Source: Combretum micranthum (Eukaryota > Streptophyta > Magnoliopsida > Myrtales > Combretaceae). From it: a stretch of DNA of 64,000 nucleotides. The translations under genes and the position numbers were made by a program. Below the pieces are notes generated by a model, which worked only from the letters and a program-made list of their open reading frames with translations, did not search any database and was not told the origin of the DNA. The first letter of the stretch is position 1. The number at the start of each line of letters is the position of its first letter. Positions 1 to 11,988 of the stretch are shown here, in pieces. The stretch is from assembly GCA_024138025.1 (NCBI GenBank), contig JAMXBD010000390.1:310001-374000 (forward strand), written 5' to 3'.

Positions 1-928
1 TGTACACTGGCTTCAACACTGCCAACGTTGGATCAAACATCACTGGCGTATGTCTATGTGGCTTAGGCAGCATTGAGCCAGCGTTAATTTCGCAAATTGT
101 GACTAGAATGTTATACACCGCCAGCTTTTGTATGTACATTGCTGGTTTACATGCTGACTTACACTTGAAGAAAAATGACCCGAGATGAATGGCAAACTGA
201 TGTGCTACCAGTGTTAACGTCTACACCACAGATGTACATTATAAAAACTGTTAGCGTACGTTTTCGAAGGAGATGAAAAGTTACACGAATTTCCTTATAT
301 CCATCCTATGTTTTCCTTATCAAACATACTTCTAAACCTAAGAATTTCCCTCTGTGAGTGTTCATATCATCCAAGAAGATTTGGAAGATCGGATTAAGGT
401 AATCAAACCTATAAGATCTATCATTTTCCTTAGGGTTTTTTTTTTTTTTTTGAAGGAGAATTTGGAGAAAGCCCTTATTCTCTTGGAGATCTGGATAGTT
501 GGTGATTGTGAAGGATTAAGGGTCAATATTAGGTGTAATATACAAATAACTAATCTATAATGAAGGGTAGTATTGTAATATAAGATTATTTAATAGGTTA
601 ATTTTGTCCTTTGACAAACGGTGTTGGACCCGAGGATGTTGTTCAAGAAGAATATGAAAGAAGGGATTTAAGCTGGCTTTAAGCTGCCAGCTTTGAATAC
701 AAGGCTACCATCTTTGTATCAACTTTGGAGTTTTGGATGATTTGCGAACAAAATTGTAAAGATGGTAGCATATAGGCGAAAGCCGGCCGAAGGCCGCCGG
801 CTTACACATGAAGGCCACGGGCCTATATGCTATTGTCCCTTGTTTTGATTTTAAGCCACCAGCTTGGTTCCAACCTATATGTTACACGGATTAAAACGTC
901 TATCTTGGAGTTAGGGTTCCCTAATACA
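1..928. other. Unassigned AT-rich DNA upstream of an LTR-like promoter
   Basis: No gene is visible. GCCAGCTT, GCCGGCTT and CACCAGCTT words recur at about 660-860 together with local GC-rich patches. Because a TATA box and leader follow at 929, this may be the U3 part of an LTR whose R/U5 part is the repeat at 985-2409. That link is inference, and I could not fix a left end. The small ORF at 354-560 is low-complexity and has no recognisable domain. Confidence 0.3.
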
Positions 929-936
929 TATATAAA
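929..936 (+). promoter_or_regulatory. TATA box of LTR-like repeat
   Basis: TATATAAA is followed by a pyrimidine-rich leader and then by AGGTAAGGATT at about 985, which looks like a splice donor. This is the usual order in a plant LTR promoter (TATA, start site, 5' leader). There is no coding sequence downstream, so it reads as a retroelement promoter rather than a gene promoter. Confidence 0.4.
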
Positions 937-984
937 CATCAAGGTCATTAGTTTTCTCTCCATAGTTCAACCTACGACGAGATT

Positions 985-2409
985 TAGGTAAGGATTCCTC
1001 TCAAAACCCTTTTGGTTGAGTTTATGATTTGATATTGTTCTCTAAAGGTTGTTTCATCTTGATTTTGGAGGAATCAAGTGGCTGGAGACGATTACGATGG
1101 AGAACCCAAAACCCTAAGTGTGATTGGAGATATTGGTTCTACAGTCAAGAAGGTGTGAAATCCAAAGTTTTAGGTAAATATTGAATCCTTTCAATCTTTG
1201 TTATGTTAAAAGATGCAATCTTGTCTGATAATTGTGCTATTTCTGATTGAGGATTTAAAGTTTTTTGAGGAATTTAGAGAAATTGACATTCTAGGGTCTT
1301 ATTGTTTGGTGATCTTAAAAACAGGTATGTGGATATAATTTTATAAATCTTATGTTTTGAAATTGTGAAATTAGAGTTAGGGTTTAATTATGAATGTGGA
1401 ATTGAATTATGAATTGATGTATGTTGTTATTCAGATTTTGGTGAATTAGGGTTTATATATGTGGTAAAGGATTTGTGATATTGAAGTTGCGAAAGAGCTG
1501 AAAAAGGTATGACCTTACTTTATCTGCTGCTTGTACGTGTAGGTTTAGAAAATAATTTGACTAAATCATATCCGGCATATAAATTGTAAAGAGTGTTGTT
1601 TATGTATGGTTTTGGTTAGTAAAGACCATGCAGAGTGTGATACTAATGATGCGCCTTGATGATCCTTGTATGGCACTTTCCCTAGCGAAGTTACACTTGG
1701 AAATGATTATGACAGATTAGGAGTCATTCTGGTCCGTATGGCAGAGCACAATGATGTGTGGGGAGTACCCAACATCAATATATATGTATACACTATTTTA
1801 TAAAAAGGTTATGAATCGGGGTCATGAGTTACTCCAAGTTTAGAACTAGACACATATGGTTCTAAACTGTGCTGCTTGTTTCACTAATCAAAGATAATAA
1901 TTTGTCTCTATTGCATTAGCTTTAGGACTATACGTAAATTATGTTGACATGTTCATGCGTGTTTGGTTGTGGTATTGCATACTAGGGGTTTTCGCTCATT
2001 TTTTTAATTTTTCAGGTACAGATGAAGATGATGTTGTTTATGATCTATATGTAGATCATGGGGATGGTGATGGTGGACTTGTCTATCCAATTGAGGACTT
2101 GTAGATCTTGAGCATTGGATATAGTGGAGAGATATGGAAGACTTATTGGATTTTATGTTTGAATGTTATTAGTTGTTAGAAATCTTATGAGACTAGTTTG
2201 TTAGGTTTTCATTTGTTTTAATGACATGTAGTTTCGGATTTTGTTAGTTCATGATTTCAAAGAGATTATTTTTATGGGATAAAAACAAACTGTGAGTTTT
2301 GGTGATTATATTTGTTATAATTGTGATATAGTGATTTATAGCCTTAGCGTTTTCTCAATAAGAGAATGACACGTAGTGAGTTGTAATGCCTTCAATTTAG
2401 GGCGTTACA
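985..2409 (+). repeat. LTR/leader-like repeat, copy A of a tandem pair
   Basis: It ends in GGGCGTTACA, a typical retroelement LTR terminus. Landmarks recur in the same order in copy B: TGGTTAGTAAAGA near 1613 and 2851, CCCAACATCAATATAT near 1770 and 2996, GAGTTACTCCA near 1826 and 3056, GATCATGGGGATGG near 2057 and 3297, and TGTAATGCCTTCA near the end. No long ORF is present. The copies are well diverged, so the duplication is old. Confidence 0.6.
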
Positions 2410-3665
2410 TTAGGTAAATTCGGATTTTTTTAATCTCTATGAATATATGGAAATGTTTTTCTGTTGAATTTATGGTCTGAAATTGTGATAAATGGATTCT
2501 AGGGTTTGGAAAGATCTGTTGAGGAGATTTGTTGTTTTGGAGGAGTTTTGAATTTCGATCAAGAAGAAAGGTGTGGATTTCTATTTTTGTTGAAATAATG
2601 GTTTTAGATGAAATCTAGATTAGGATTATGTCATGAAAATTGTATTTTGAAATCTGCATGTTTATGTGATTAGGGTTTTGGTGATTTAAAATCCTGTTAT
2701 TTGAAAATTGATTCAGGTACGACCTTACCTTGGTTGTTGTATGTGCTTGTAAGTTTAAATTTCCTTATTATATGTGCTGTAGGGTTAGAATTCCAAATTA
2801 ACTTAATTTTATTTAGCTTATTAAATTGATTTGTTGCTTATGATTGGCTGTGGTTAGTAAAGATCATGCAAAGTGTGATACTAACGCTGACAACCTAATG
2901 ATCCTTATGTGGCGTTGTCCTAAGTGGAGTTGCACCTGGATATGATTATGATAGAATAGGTTTTGACAGTATGGCTATGGGTATGTGGGAGATTCCCAAC
3001 ATCAATATATGTATATACTATTTATTTTCAATACTGAGTGTTTTTACGGAGTTATGAGTTACTCCAGATTTGGGACTAGATGCATTTGGTCTCGAGTTGT
3101 GTTGTTTGCCAACTAATCACAAATAATAAATTGTGTTTGTTGCATTAGTAATAGTTGCATGTGAATATGTATGTTGTGTGTACATATGCATTTGTATATG
3201 GTTTGGCGTACTAGGCTTTTTGACTCATTCTATTCATTTTTGAAGAACAGGAGAAGATCAGATGATTTATGATCTTTCTGGTTATGACATCTTTGTTGAT
3301 CATGGGGATGGCGATGGTGAACTTAACTTTCTACTAAGGACCAATAGACTTTGGATTTCTGGAGATAAGAAGAAGATTTGAGATTATATGAAGTTTTATT
3401 TGAGACTGTTTTGAAAGATTTTATATGTTTTATGAATTTAAGATTTTTTTATGGGATTTTCGTTTAAGTTATAAGTTTGGATTATGTTGGCTATGGTTTA
3501 CGTTGACAAGGTTATTTGAATATTTTGTTATTGAAAGTTTTTCAAACAGTTACCCTTTATGTGAGTATTGGAGATTTATATTATTAGAATTTCATAGCCT
3601 TGGCTTGTTCTTATAAAGAGAAGGACACGTAGCAGGTTGTAATGCCTTCAGATTAGGTCGTTACA
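2410..3665 (+). repeat. LTR/leader-like repeat, copy B of a tandem pair
   Basis: This is the second, diverged copy of 985-2409, displaced by about 1.25 kb. It ends in GGTCGTTACA after the same TGTAATGCCTTCA motif. It opens directly at the splice-donor-like GGTAAATTC, so it lacks a promoter region. That suggests a duplicated R/U5-like part rather than two whole LTRs. The ORF at 3425-3616 lies inside it and is not credible as a gene. Confidence 0.6.
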
Positions 3666-3703
3666 TTAGTAATGAGAAATCTCTACAAATACTCTATCAT
3701 AAT

Positions 3704-3870
3704 CAGGGACGGACCGAGAGGGGGGATGATAGGGGCCCTAACCCCCCTTTACTCGGAAAAAACTTAATTATCATGATATATTTTATAAAGAAAAAAATTA
3801 TATTTTATATTTATATTTATAATGAAGCAAATTCAGCCCCCTTAGTCATTTGGTTTTATGTCCATCCTTG
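3704..3870. mobile_element. hAT-type MITE, 167 bp
   Basis: The ends form imperfect terminal inverted repeats: CAGGGACGGAC at the left and the complement of CAAGGATGGAC at the right. The flanks are ATCATAAT (3696-3703) and ACCGTAAT (3871-3878), an 8-bp duplication with two transitions, which is the size expected of hAT elements. The interior carries the G-run and C-run typical of CAGGGGCGGA-type plant MITEs and has no ORF. Confidence 0.65.
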
Positions 3871-4480
3871 ACCGTAATGACAGGTTTTGTAAGATCTACA
3901 ATATTATGATTTATAGATGATGAGTAGAGGGATATATCTTACTTATTTCTTGTGAAAGGTGGGTAAGCCCTGCTGTCACACCCTAAGGGGTACCTTAAAC
4001 GTAACAGTCCGCCACACTCAATATTAAAACTTAAGTATGACAACCTTAGTCATTCTCAGAAGCTTTGATATTAAGTGTAAGGCGTGCTCTCACAAATTTA
4101 AAGGACCATACATGGAATTATGAAGCTTAAGAAGATATAATAACAAATTAAGAAAAGAGGATTCATAATATTCATTTGTTCATATCAATAATCTTACAAA
4201 ACTTAGAGGCATTCCTCAGTCACAAATCTATTACAAGAGTATTTCTACATCTTAACCAATACTAAACTTCATCTTGAAATTCCTTAACCAAAAGGGAAAA
4301 TACCTAACTGCAGGGTCCACGTGGCATCAACCACAAATATGTGAACTGCAAAAGATATCTATAGAGGTATAAGCTAATAGGTTTAGTGAGTACTATTTCC
4401 ATAAATGACTTCTTATAATGAAACATAAACAAGTTATTTAAGCAAACATATGAATGCAACATACACGTGGACAAACATGG

Positions 4481-4505
4481 CATATAGTTTTCTAGGAACT
4501 ATATG
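4481..4505. promoter_or_regulatory. Conserved dyad in L1 (perfect 9-bp arms)
   Basis: The arms CATATAGTT and AACTATATG are perfect inverted repeats around a 7-base spacer. Other family L copies have CATATGATT/AATCATATG at this place. The changes on the two sides keep the symmetry, so the dyad rather than the primary sequence is conserved. It may be a protein-binding site or an RNA stem; its role is unknown. Confidence 0.6.
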
Positions 4506-6743
4506 TTGAATGAATTTACGCCCTCCATTCGAGGTTTGGTGATACTTAACCTCAAAATAAGTAGTTTTAGTTAAAAAGATTTATGCTTTCGATGAATATC
4601 ACCAAGCATATTAAGTCTACTTGAATTGAGCCTTGCTTTCGAACTTTTCGCCAAGCATTTCCTTCATGTCGCCAAGCAATCATTTTCGGTCACTCCGCCA
4701 AATGTTGCTTTCGACCTGAGCTACAATCATTCTGACCTAGGGATAATAACCCAATGCAATGTGACTCACTTCATGGTATGCATGAATCCATTTATTTATG
4801 ATATCATAGCATCATTATTGTCAAATTTAAGGTGATCATAGAATCTCATACAAATCAAGTGTTATACTAAAACAAACATTAAATCAATTCCTGTCTCGAT
4901 ATTCTTAGGATTCTTTCAAAAAATTATCTTACATACATATCCATTTGTCTTTTCTTAATTCTAATGCAACTAGACTACAAGCATAATCAAGTAAAGCATT
5001 TTAAGGAAATAAACTCACGATGCCATGCCAACAAATCTTCTACACGGATGAATCACTCACACAATCCTCGGGGTATAGGTATTCTTTCTCGGAATCACTT
5101 AGTTAGAGAAAATACCAAAAATGAGTATTTCTTGATGATTTTCTTGAATTTTGACAAAACAATGTCATGAGAACATCAAAGTTCGTATAAAGGAGAATTC
5201 CGATTTAAAATAGCCACAACTTGGTCATTTTAACTCGGAATCGCGTATATAATATACCGATACTACCTACTCGAAAAGATCTATCCATTTCTAAAACTAA
5301 TTCTATCAAACTAAACCATTTAGGCCCCAAAATAGTTGTGATCAGATTCACCACGAATTTTCTATCTCAAAAACAATTTTGTTTCAAACTTTAAATCATT
5401 CAAGAGTTGTTTGATAAATACTTAGTTATCTATATAGTTGAAAAATTCTCTTTTATGGTTACTTAGCTCATATTTGATTTATGCTCAAATGTTTGTTGTC
5501 CAATCATGTTTCTTGAGTAAAACTATTAGGAGTTTAGAAAACTATGGGTTACAAAAAATCCATTTTGTAAATCTTTTGAAATGATTATTTTGATTATTTT
5601 GTTTTCAAAGAACTACTTTATGTTTGACTTATTATTTTTCCTAGATGATTTTTTGAAAAGAAATTTTTTCTTCTTTTCTAAATTCTCTATATTAATGATA
5701 CTTTTTCTATTTATTTCCTATAAAATTTTCCTTGACTATTTGTTTGAAATGATCAAAATTTGAAAATTCTCATTACTTTCTCATAAGGTTTCCTTTATGT
5801 TATGTTTTTATAGAACTCGTTTTTTTGTAAAAAAATCATTTCCTTTTTGAAAAACAAAGTGATATAGAAAAGATTTAAAAAGCTTTTAAAAAACAATAGT
5901 TTCAAAATTTGTAGTGTGTTCTTCTCAAAACTTGAAAAGGAATAACTTTTACTTTTGTTAAACTATAGATTTTATATTTCATATAAACTTATTCCTAAGT
6001 GACAAAATCTCCTTTTTGTCAAGTATTTTTAGAGCTTAGAAAAATTTGGACAACAATCTTAATGGCATGATTTATGAGAATATTCTTAGCAAGCAAAAAT
6101 AACATAAATAATAAATAAAGTCAAGTATTGGGAGTCTTAGCTTCTTCAAGGCTCTCGGGACTAAGAAGTAGACTAGTCCTAAAAGAAAAATAAAATGAAA
6201 GAAAGAAAATATTGTTTTGACTTGATGAGGACAAGTCTAAGACTAGAGACTAGTCTTAAAATAGCAAGAAGTAAATAAATTGCAATGAAATAAATAAATA
6301 AATTACTTTGCATGGAAATAAATAAATTACAAGGGAGTTATATGCTCTAAAGAATATATATATATATATAGATACATAATACTTAGATATAGCAACAATA
6401 ATATGAACAAAATATCAACATAAACATAAATAGATTTCCATGAACAAAAACAATACATGAACATAGTGTAGCTTCCATAACATTTAGTTTTTGAAAACTC
6501 AAACCATGGTCATGTAAAGTTACATGACATGAGAAGAAGAAATTATAAAGAAAAGTTTACCTAAAGAAGGTTTTTGAAGTGTTATGTGGTTATGAGTTTT
6601 TGTAGGTAGAAAGTGGTTTTGGGATTATTTTGAGAGAGTTTTAGGAGGATATTTGGAGAGAGTTTTGAGAGGAGAATTTGAGAGAGTTTTTGTAGAAAAT
6701 TTGTGAGTAGTAATTGTGTGAAAAAAGTGAAAGAGAAGGAGGG

Positions 6744-6751
6744 TATTTATA
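6744..6751 (-). promoter_or_regulatory. TATA box of L1
   Basis: The complement reads TATAAATA in the context CCTATAAATACCC, followed on the minus strand by a C/T-rich leader. It lies 709 bp from the TGTAAACCTC end of the unit. The same box occurs at about 690-710 bp in L4, L9 and L10, which fixes the transcription sense of the family. Confidence 0.65.
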
Positions 6752-7460
6752 GGAAATGAGGAGTGAATTTTTGTGTGATTTAAATAAAGATAAATTAAAA
6801 CAAATTAAGAGAGATTGAAGGGGGAGGGGCACCGGCCATGTGATAGAGGACAGAGAGGAGAGATTTGCTTTTGTATTTTTGTTAAATAATTGTAATATTA
6901 AGTAAGGTAGATGTGAAATAAAGTTATGGGAAAGGCAAAAAGTAAAGGTTATAGATTATGGTGTTTGTAAGAGTAGGTGTAAGAAAAAGTAAAGATAAAA
7001 GAATAGTATAGAATAGTAGTGAATAGTGTAATGTAAGGTAGATATGACTAATAAAGTACCGGTAGTAAGAAAATACGCGTATAATTACGATATCTGTTAT
7101 TTTTACTTACCGAAAAATTATAAAACTGATATTTTTGAATTCCTTATATTTTTATGAGTCTAAAGGTATATTCGGAATATTTTTACTATTTCGAGTCCCA
7201 AGACACGTTTTTCAAGAACTGTGCCCGATTGGGTTCAAAACGATTCGTGGTTTTACTAATCTGATCTTTTTAAGCTTCCTTATGTAATTACGTATTATTC
7301 TACATATTAAACTCTTACTTACTTTCTCTGGGTTGCTTATTTGGGATTGTCGGACTCAAGCTATTACGTCTAACTAGGGTTTTGTTGACTTTAGGGTTCT
7401 GGTTGACTTCCAGATTAGGGTTTTTATGCTAAACCGATTGCAAAAATTTAGAGGTTTACA

Positions 7461-7832
7461 CCTGGCATGTTATTGGCCGTAGGTGATGGGACACAATTCC
7501 ACCATGTCTAACATGTGAAGGTCAAATCATTATGAATCGCAATTGTTGAGGTTATATTATGCGAATCACCAAATAGCATATCTTGATGAATTTGTGTTTG
7601 GTATCTAGTAACTGTGCACATTGTGGCATATGTCTGTTCATACATACAATCATTATGTATTGGATTTTGTGACTCAATTATTTATGATTTTATTTTTACG
7701 TTTATATATTTGATTGGATCGTTCGATTGAGATAAGAGCGATGGTAGTGCAAATATTAGATATAAATGGATAAAATAGATCCAATTTGATAAACCTTCCA
7801 CAATATTTATATAAAATTGGTAAAGCTTGTAG
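7461..7832. other. Intervening DNA, nothing recognised
   Basis: AT-rich DNA between the L1 target-site copy and a CACTA-like end. No ORF, repeat end or RNA gene was seen. Confidence 0.3.
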
Positions 7833-8400
7833 CACTACAAAATTTAATGTCTGGTAGTGTTTAGCAAATGTTACTATAACTAGAGAAAAAACTTACAAAA
7901 TCTTTATTGCAACATTTAATAAACATCACTACTAAACATTACGATGAGTATGTTATAAAAGGTATTATGTAACATTTTGAAGGTAAACATTACAAAAAAT
8001 ATAAATTTTACAAATGACCTTACTTTTGGAATCATTTGTTACTAAACTTTAAGAATAAATCTAAATCTATGACATAAACATTACTTATATAAAAGTAATG
8101 GTAATGTTTAATCGTTACTAAATAGTATTAATAATTTTAAATTTAATTATAATATAAACATTATGAAAAGATAATATTTTATAATGTTTAAACGTCACTA
8201 GAAAGTAAATACAAGTATTGTTTAAACGTTACTATTCTTTAACCAAAATGTATAAATAATGAGAGAACGTTACTAAAAACTATATGTTGCTACATTTAAA
8301 GATATTAATGTGTAAACACCACAAAATATATGTCGTTACATAATGAGAGTAACATTACTAAGAGTCTTATGATTATTTATAAAATTATGGATTTTCTAAC
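7833..8400. mobile_element. CACTA-like transposon end with subterminal repeats
   Basis: The segment begins CACTACAAAA, matching the terminal inverted repeat of plant CACTA (En/Spm) elements. It is followed by many copies of a short motif in both orientations (forms of AAACGTTACT, GTAATGTTTA, AACATTACTA), for example near 7925, 8090, 8180, 8220, 8266 and 8340. Such motifs are transposase-binding subterminal repeats in CACTA elements. No convincing opposite end (TTTTGTAGTG) and no transposase ORF were found, so this is a fragment or one end of a non-autonomous element. Confidence 0.45.
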
Positions 8401-9300
8401 AAGTTTTAAATTTGTATGATTTGTTAAGAAACAAAATACACGATGGGTTGAGAACATCTAATTGTTTATGGACATTTAAAAGATGGAAATAGTATTAAAT
8501 AGTGGATACTCAAATTAATTTTATATAAATTTATATAAAAAAGGATAAAAAAAATCTTCGCTAAACCTATCAAACAAAAATCCACGAACAATTATTATCA
8601 AAACCTAAATATGGACGATATTTATAATGTTGTTCAGGACTAAAAATTGGTGAGAGATCATATTTGAAAATAGATGATGCTTCCATCATTTTGTTAGACA
8701 TATCTATGAATAGAAAGAGGACATAATATTAGACATATCTAATTGTATCTTTCAAGATAAGTTATTTAGCTTACGTGATGGTATATTACCCTAAAAGATC
8801 TTTTCAAATCTTTTCAAAACTAAGGGTTAGAAAGTAATTTAGCATTCATGTTTTCCTTTACAAGTTTATAAAAAACCCTAAACCATAGAGACTTAAAGCT
8901 CTCTAACTTTTCTTACTTCCCTACTACTGCTTATCTCTTTCCCCGTACCAATTTTGCTTCCTTCTCTTGAATATAAGTGGCAATACTTGGGCTTATGAAT
9001 AGTGTAGTGCATTCCATCCCATAGAAGAGGAAATTAATATTCTTTAAATCCAATTATTTTCCCTTGGTTGTTATCAATTAATACAATAATTGATAAGTCT
9101 ATTTTACTCTATTCTATTAATTGGAATTTAGGCTTAACTTGACGTATTTTTTATTAAATACCTATGAATCTGGTGTTTTTAATGTTAAATATCATTTTTC
9201 AACTCCTAGAATCGAAAGAAGAAGAATTGAAGTGTTTGAAATAAGATTTGGAGCAAAACAACAGCAAAACTTAAACTCAGATTCTGTCAAGCCCTGCAAA
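8401..9300. other. AT-rich DNA, nothing recognised
   Basis: No supported feature. A GTGTAGTG near 9002 could be a decayed CACTA end, but the subterminal motifs do not extend to it. The ORF at 9121-9312 has no recognisable domain. Confidence 0.25.
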
Positions 9301-10665
9301 AATACTTGTTGAGGCCTAAATGTTAAGGCAAAACAAAGAAAATTGATTTATTGTGTCCTAGATCGAGCCCTCGACGAATGATTTGAGGAGATCAAGCCTT
9401 GGAGGTGAAGAACAGCTTCTGTTGCGTCACACTATCAAGGCCTAAACTTGACCCATGACGAAGACTGAATAAAGAATAGACCTTGCTAAGAAGCACAAGT
9501 TGAGTCAAGCCCAATGTATCGAGTCCTTGACGTCCTCAATTTACCCCTCAATGGAAAGATGAACAAAAACTCATGCGTTTTGGCAAAATGCCTTAACTCA
9601 AGTCGAACCCTGACCTTCATGTATCATCTAAGTGCTCGACCTATCATATGGCAAGTATCTTTATGAACTGGCTTTTTAGACGCACACGTGAAGAAGGAAA
9701 ATGCATTCTATTATAATAGAATCTGCCACGTTAGTAATAAATCATCATGCTTTTCATGCCCTTAGCCTATAAATAAGCATGCACATGCTTTGTGTAAAGT
9801 ATTTATCATATGTAATAAATTCCCTAAAATATAGTTTAGAGAGAGAATTCTATGGCAAAAGAATTAGTTTCTTCTTTAAAAGTCTCGGGTTTTCTAGGTA
9901 AAATCAATTTAACCCATTATTTATTATTTTTGCAATTCCAAATGCTATTTCAAGTAAATATTGATTGGATCTTTGTAATTAATAACTTGATTTTATTTTC
10001 ATGGGTCAAATTACATGGTGCACTTGTTAGATTCATATTTGATTTCATTAAAATAGGCAGAGAGGTCATTTTAATGAATAGATCTATGGATACTAATAGA
10101 GTTGATCCTAAACACCTTGAGAGATAAATGATGAAAACTTTCTATCACTTGTTTTGAAATTCATTTATTTGGTTTTAAAAATAAATGATTCTTGATCTTT
10201 ATGTGGGTTTTAGTACCATTGATAACTTGAGAAGATATTCTGGTAGTTTGGTAAGGTCTAGACTTAGAGCTATTGACCTTAAGAGAGGCTTTAGCTTACA
10301 CGAGTGAATTGATAGTGCAAATATACCAGCAAACAACTCTCTTAAAATTTTGTCAAGAAATCACATGATAAGGAATTGATGAAGCAAATCCTGGGCTTTT
10401 GTCTTGCATTTTTACATAACCATCTTCTATTTTGCCCTGAGAACATATGTGAATATTCATTAACATAGCATAGCATATGTTTTTGTTATGATTTTCTAAA
10501 TTTTCTTTCGCTAGATAATAGATAAAATGGAAGTAACGTAGATGCCACTGATCCCTTGGGATCTGATCTAATATTTTCTATGCTACTTTGGTAGGTGTGC
10601 TTGCCTAGTATCGGTAATTACTATCTAAAGTTGAACATAACCTGTTAATTTTACAAATTTTTGAA
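9301..10665 (+). repeat. LTR-like fragment, Tat/Athila-type appearance
   Basis: This segment has a TATA box at 9768, a leader, and a right-hand tail reading GATCCCTTGGGATCTGATC then CTATGCTACTTTGGTAGGTG near 10545-10600. Tails of this kind (a CCCTGTGGGAT-like word, then CTAxTTTGGTAGGTG) close many plant gypsy LTRs. The minus-strand LTR at 52896-54355 has a related tail (CTATGCTATTTGGTAGGTG). I could not fix either terminus or a TSD, and no PBS follows. The 91-aa ORF at 9852-10127 follows the TATA box but resembles nothing known. Both boundaries are approximate. Confidence 0.4.
9768..9775 (+). promoter_or_regulatory. TATA box in LTR-like fragment
   Basis: TATAAATA in the context CCTATAAATAAGCATGC, followed by a short leader. 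It is a good plant TATA box but has no credible gene behind it. It is most likely the promoter of the LTR-like fragment around it. Confidence 0.5.
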
Positions 10666-11368
10666 AACCTCAACTTCTTGGTCTTCAAAATGGTTTAAAC
10701 GTCAATTGCAAACCAAACCAATAATAGACTAACAAAAAATTATTATGGGTACATATGACATGGTGATTTTGATTTATAAGGATATCTTATAGAAATGCAC
10801 AAGAAATTATAACTAAAACTAAGTATTCTTTATTAAATTGTGACCTTCTATCTAGGAAATTAATTATATTTATCTTCCCATGAAATGATTTGTTTAGGAA
10901 GTGATTAAATTAAGGTAATCAAACATGATTGTTGAATTATAAGCTGTGACTATGACAAACATTAGATTTCCTCTTTTCTTAAAGACCCAACATTTATGAA
11001 TATTGATTAACCAAGAGGCCACGTAAACCCTAGAATTGATCTTTGGTAATGGAATGGTAAAATTAGCTCTAATAGACAGACTAAAACAAGAATTAAGATG
11101 ATGAGTATGATGTTACTAGTATTCACAATAAGAGGAGATGTTGAATTGGAGATTAAAAAACCATGGATTGCAACTCAATGATATAACCAATGAGAAACTT
11201 AGAGAAAAGTTAGCTAGCAAAATGTTTTTGGAAATGTGTTAGAAGATGGTATAATTAGCTCATAAAAACCCAATGTCCATAGGCTCAAACATAAGATGGA
11301 AGACCATACAATAGGACAATAGATTGCCCCTGAACCTTAGTTGAATGGTCTTGTAGTGAGGTTAATCA
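10666..11368 (-). repeat. Probable start of the 3' LTR of the Ty3/gypsy element
   Basis: Just left of the decayed gypsy pol there is a purine tract on the minus strand (AAGAAAAAAGGAGGGA, complement of 11369-11384). It is followed by TGATTAACCTCAC, which I take as the LTR start at 11368. The distal end of this LTR was not found, and no matching 5' LTR is visible beyond 15345. The left boundary is therefore arbitrary and the call rests on the PPT and on position. Confidence 0.4.
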
Positions 11369-11494
11369 TCCCTCCTTTTTTCTTATCCAAGTTGACTACC
11401 ATAGGTCCCTCGGGCCTATAGTCGGTACATAAATATGAGAAATAAGTACATACTTAATTATGATCTATGAGTACTTTTAAAGAAAGTTTTGTCC

Positions 11495-11988
11495 TCAAAA
11501 CTTAAAATTAGTACCTGATTCTTCAAAGAGATTCGAGTATTTCTTTCGGATCTCCTCTTCGGCTTCCCAAGTAGCCTCTTCTCGTGAATGATTCTTCCAT
11601 AATACCTTGACATATCGGATTTCCTTGTTTCTCAACTTTTGAATCTTTCGATCCAGAATTTGAACCAGTTGTTCTTCATAAGTCAAGTTCTCCCTTAATC
11701 TTATTGGTTCAAGTTCCATAATTTGATCAGGGTTGGGCATATGCTTTCTTAATACTGAGACATGGAAGACATTATGTACTCCTAACAGGTTTGGTGGCAT
11801 CGACAAGTGATAAACCAAATCTCCCACTTGTTTGAGAATCTCAAATGGTTTGATATATCTTGGGCTTAGCTTTCCTCGTCCCATACACGATGAATACTCT
11901 TTATCGGATTTACTTTTAGATACACATGATTGCCAACTTCAAACTCAAGGATTTGGCGTTTTTGATCTGCCCAACTTTTTTGTCTATC
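11495..11988 (-). pseudogene. Gypsy integrase C-terminus and chromodomain-like tail
   Basis: The 129-codon open stretch 11495-11884 begins GRGKLSPRYIKPFEIL, the typical post-integrase motif of plant chromoviruses. Its tail YVKVLWKNHSREEATWE is the beta-strand core of the lineage's chromodomain. In the family this tail is thought to steer integration to chromatin. The upstream part (11885-11988, reading SWADQKRQ and VYLKV) is in another frame, so a frameshift lies near 11885. The protein would be the end of a Gag-Pol polyprotein, not a separate gene. Confidence 0.85.

Larger units (their letters stand above)
3974..7460 (-). mobile_element. Solo LTR-like unit L1 (family L)
   Basis: On the plus strand the unit starts TGTCACACCC and ends GAGGTTTACA. 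Its flanks CCTGC (3969-3973) and CCTGG (7461-7465) form a 5-bp TSD with one mismatch. All family landmarks are present in order: CTAAACG-like terminal block, dyad at 4481-4505, the conserved AACTCGGAAT hairpin block near 5195-5295, the dense GACTAG block near 6170-6250, the TATA box, and the ACCGGTA block near 7058. No PBS, gag or pol is present. ORFs inside it (4626-4835, 4964-5170, 5581-5763, 6641-6832) are not conserved between copies and are judged spurious. The strand is set by the TATA box. Confidence 0.8.

Noticed and set aside
9852..10127. 91-codon plus-strand ORF just after a TATA box at 9768
   Set aside because: It matches no family I recognise, lies in an LTR-like segment and has no intron or stop context of a host gene. 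It could be revisited only with transcript data.
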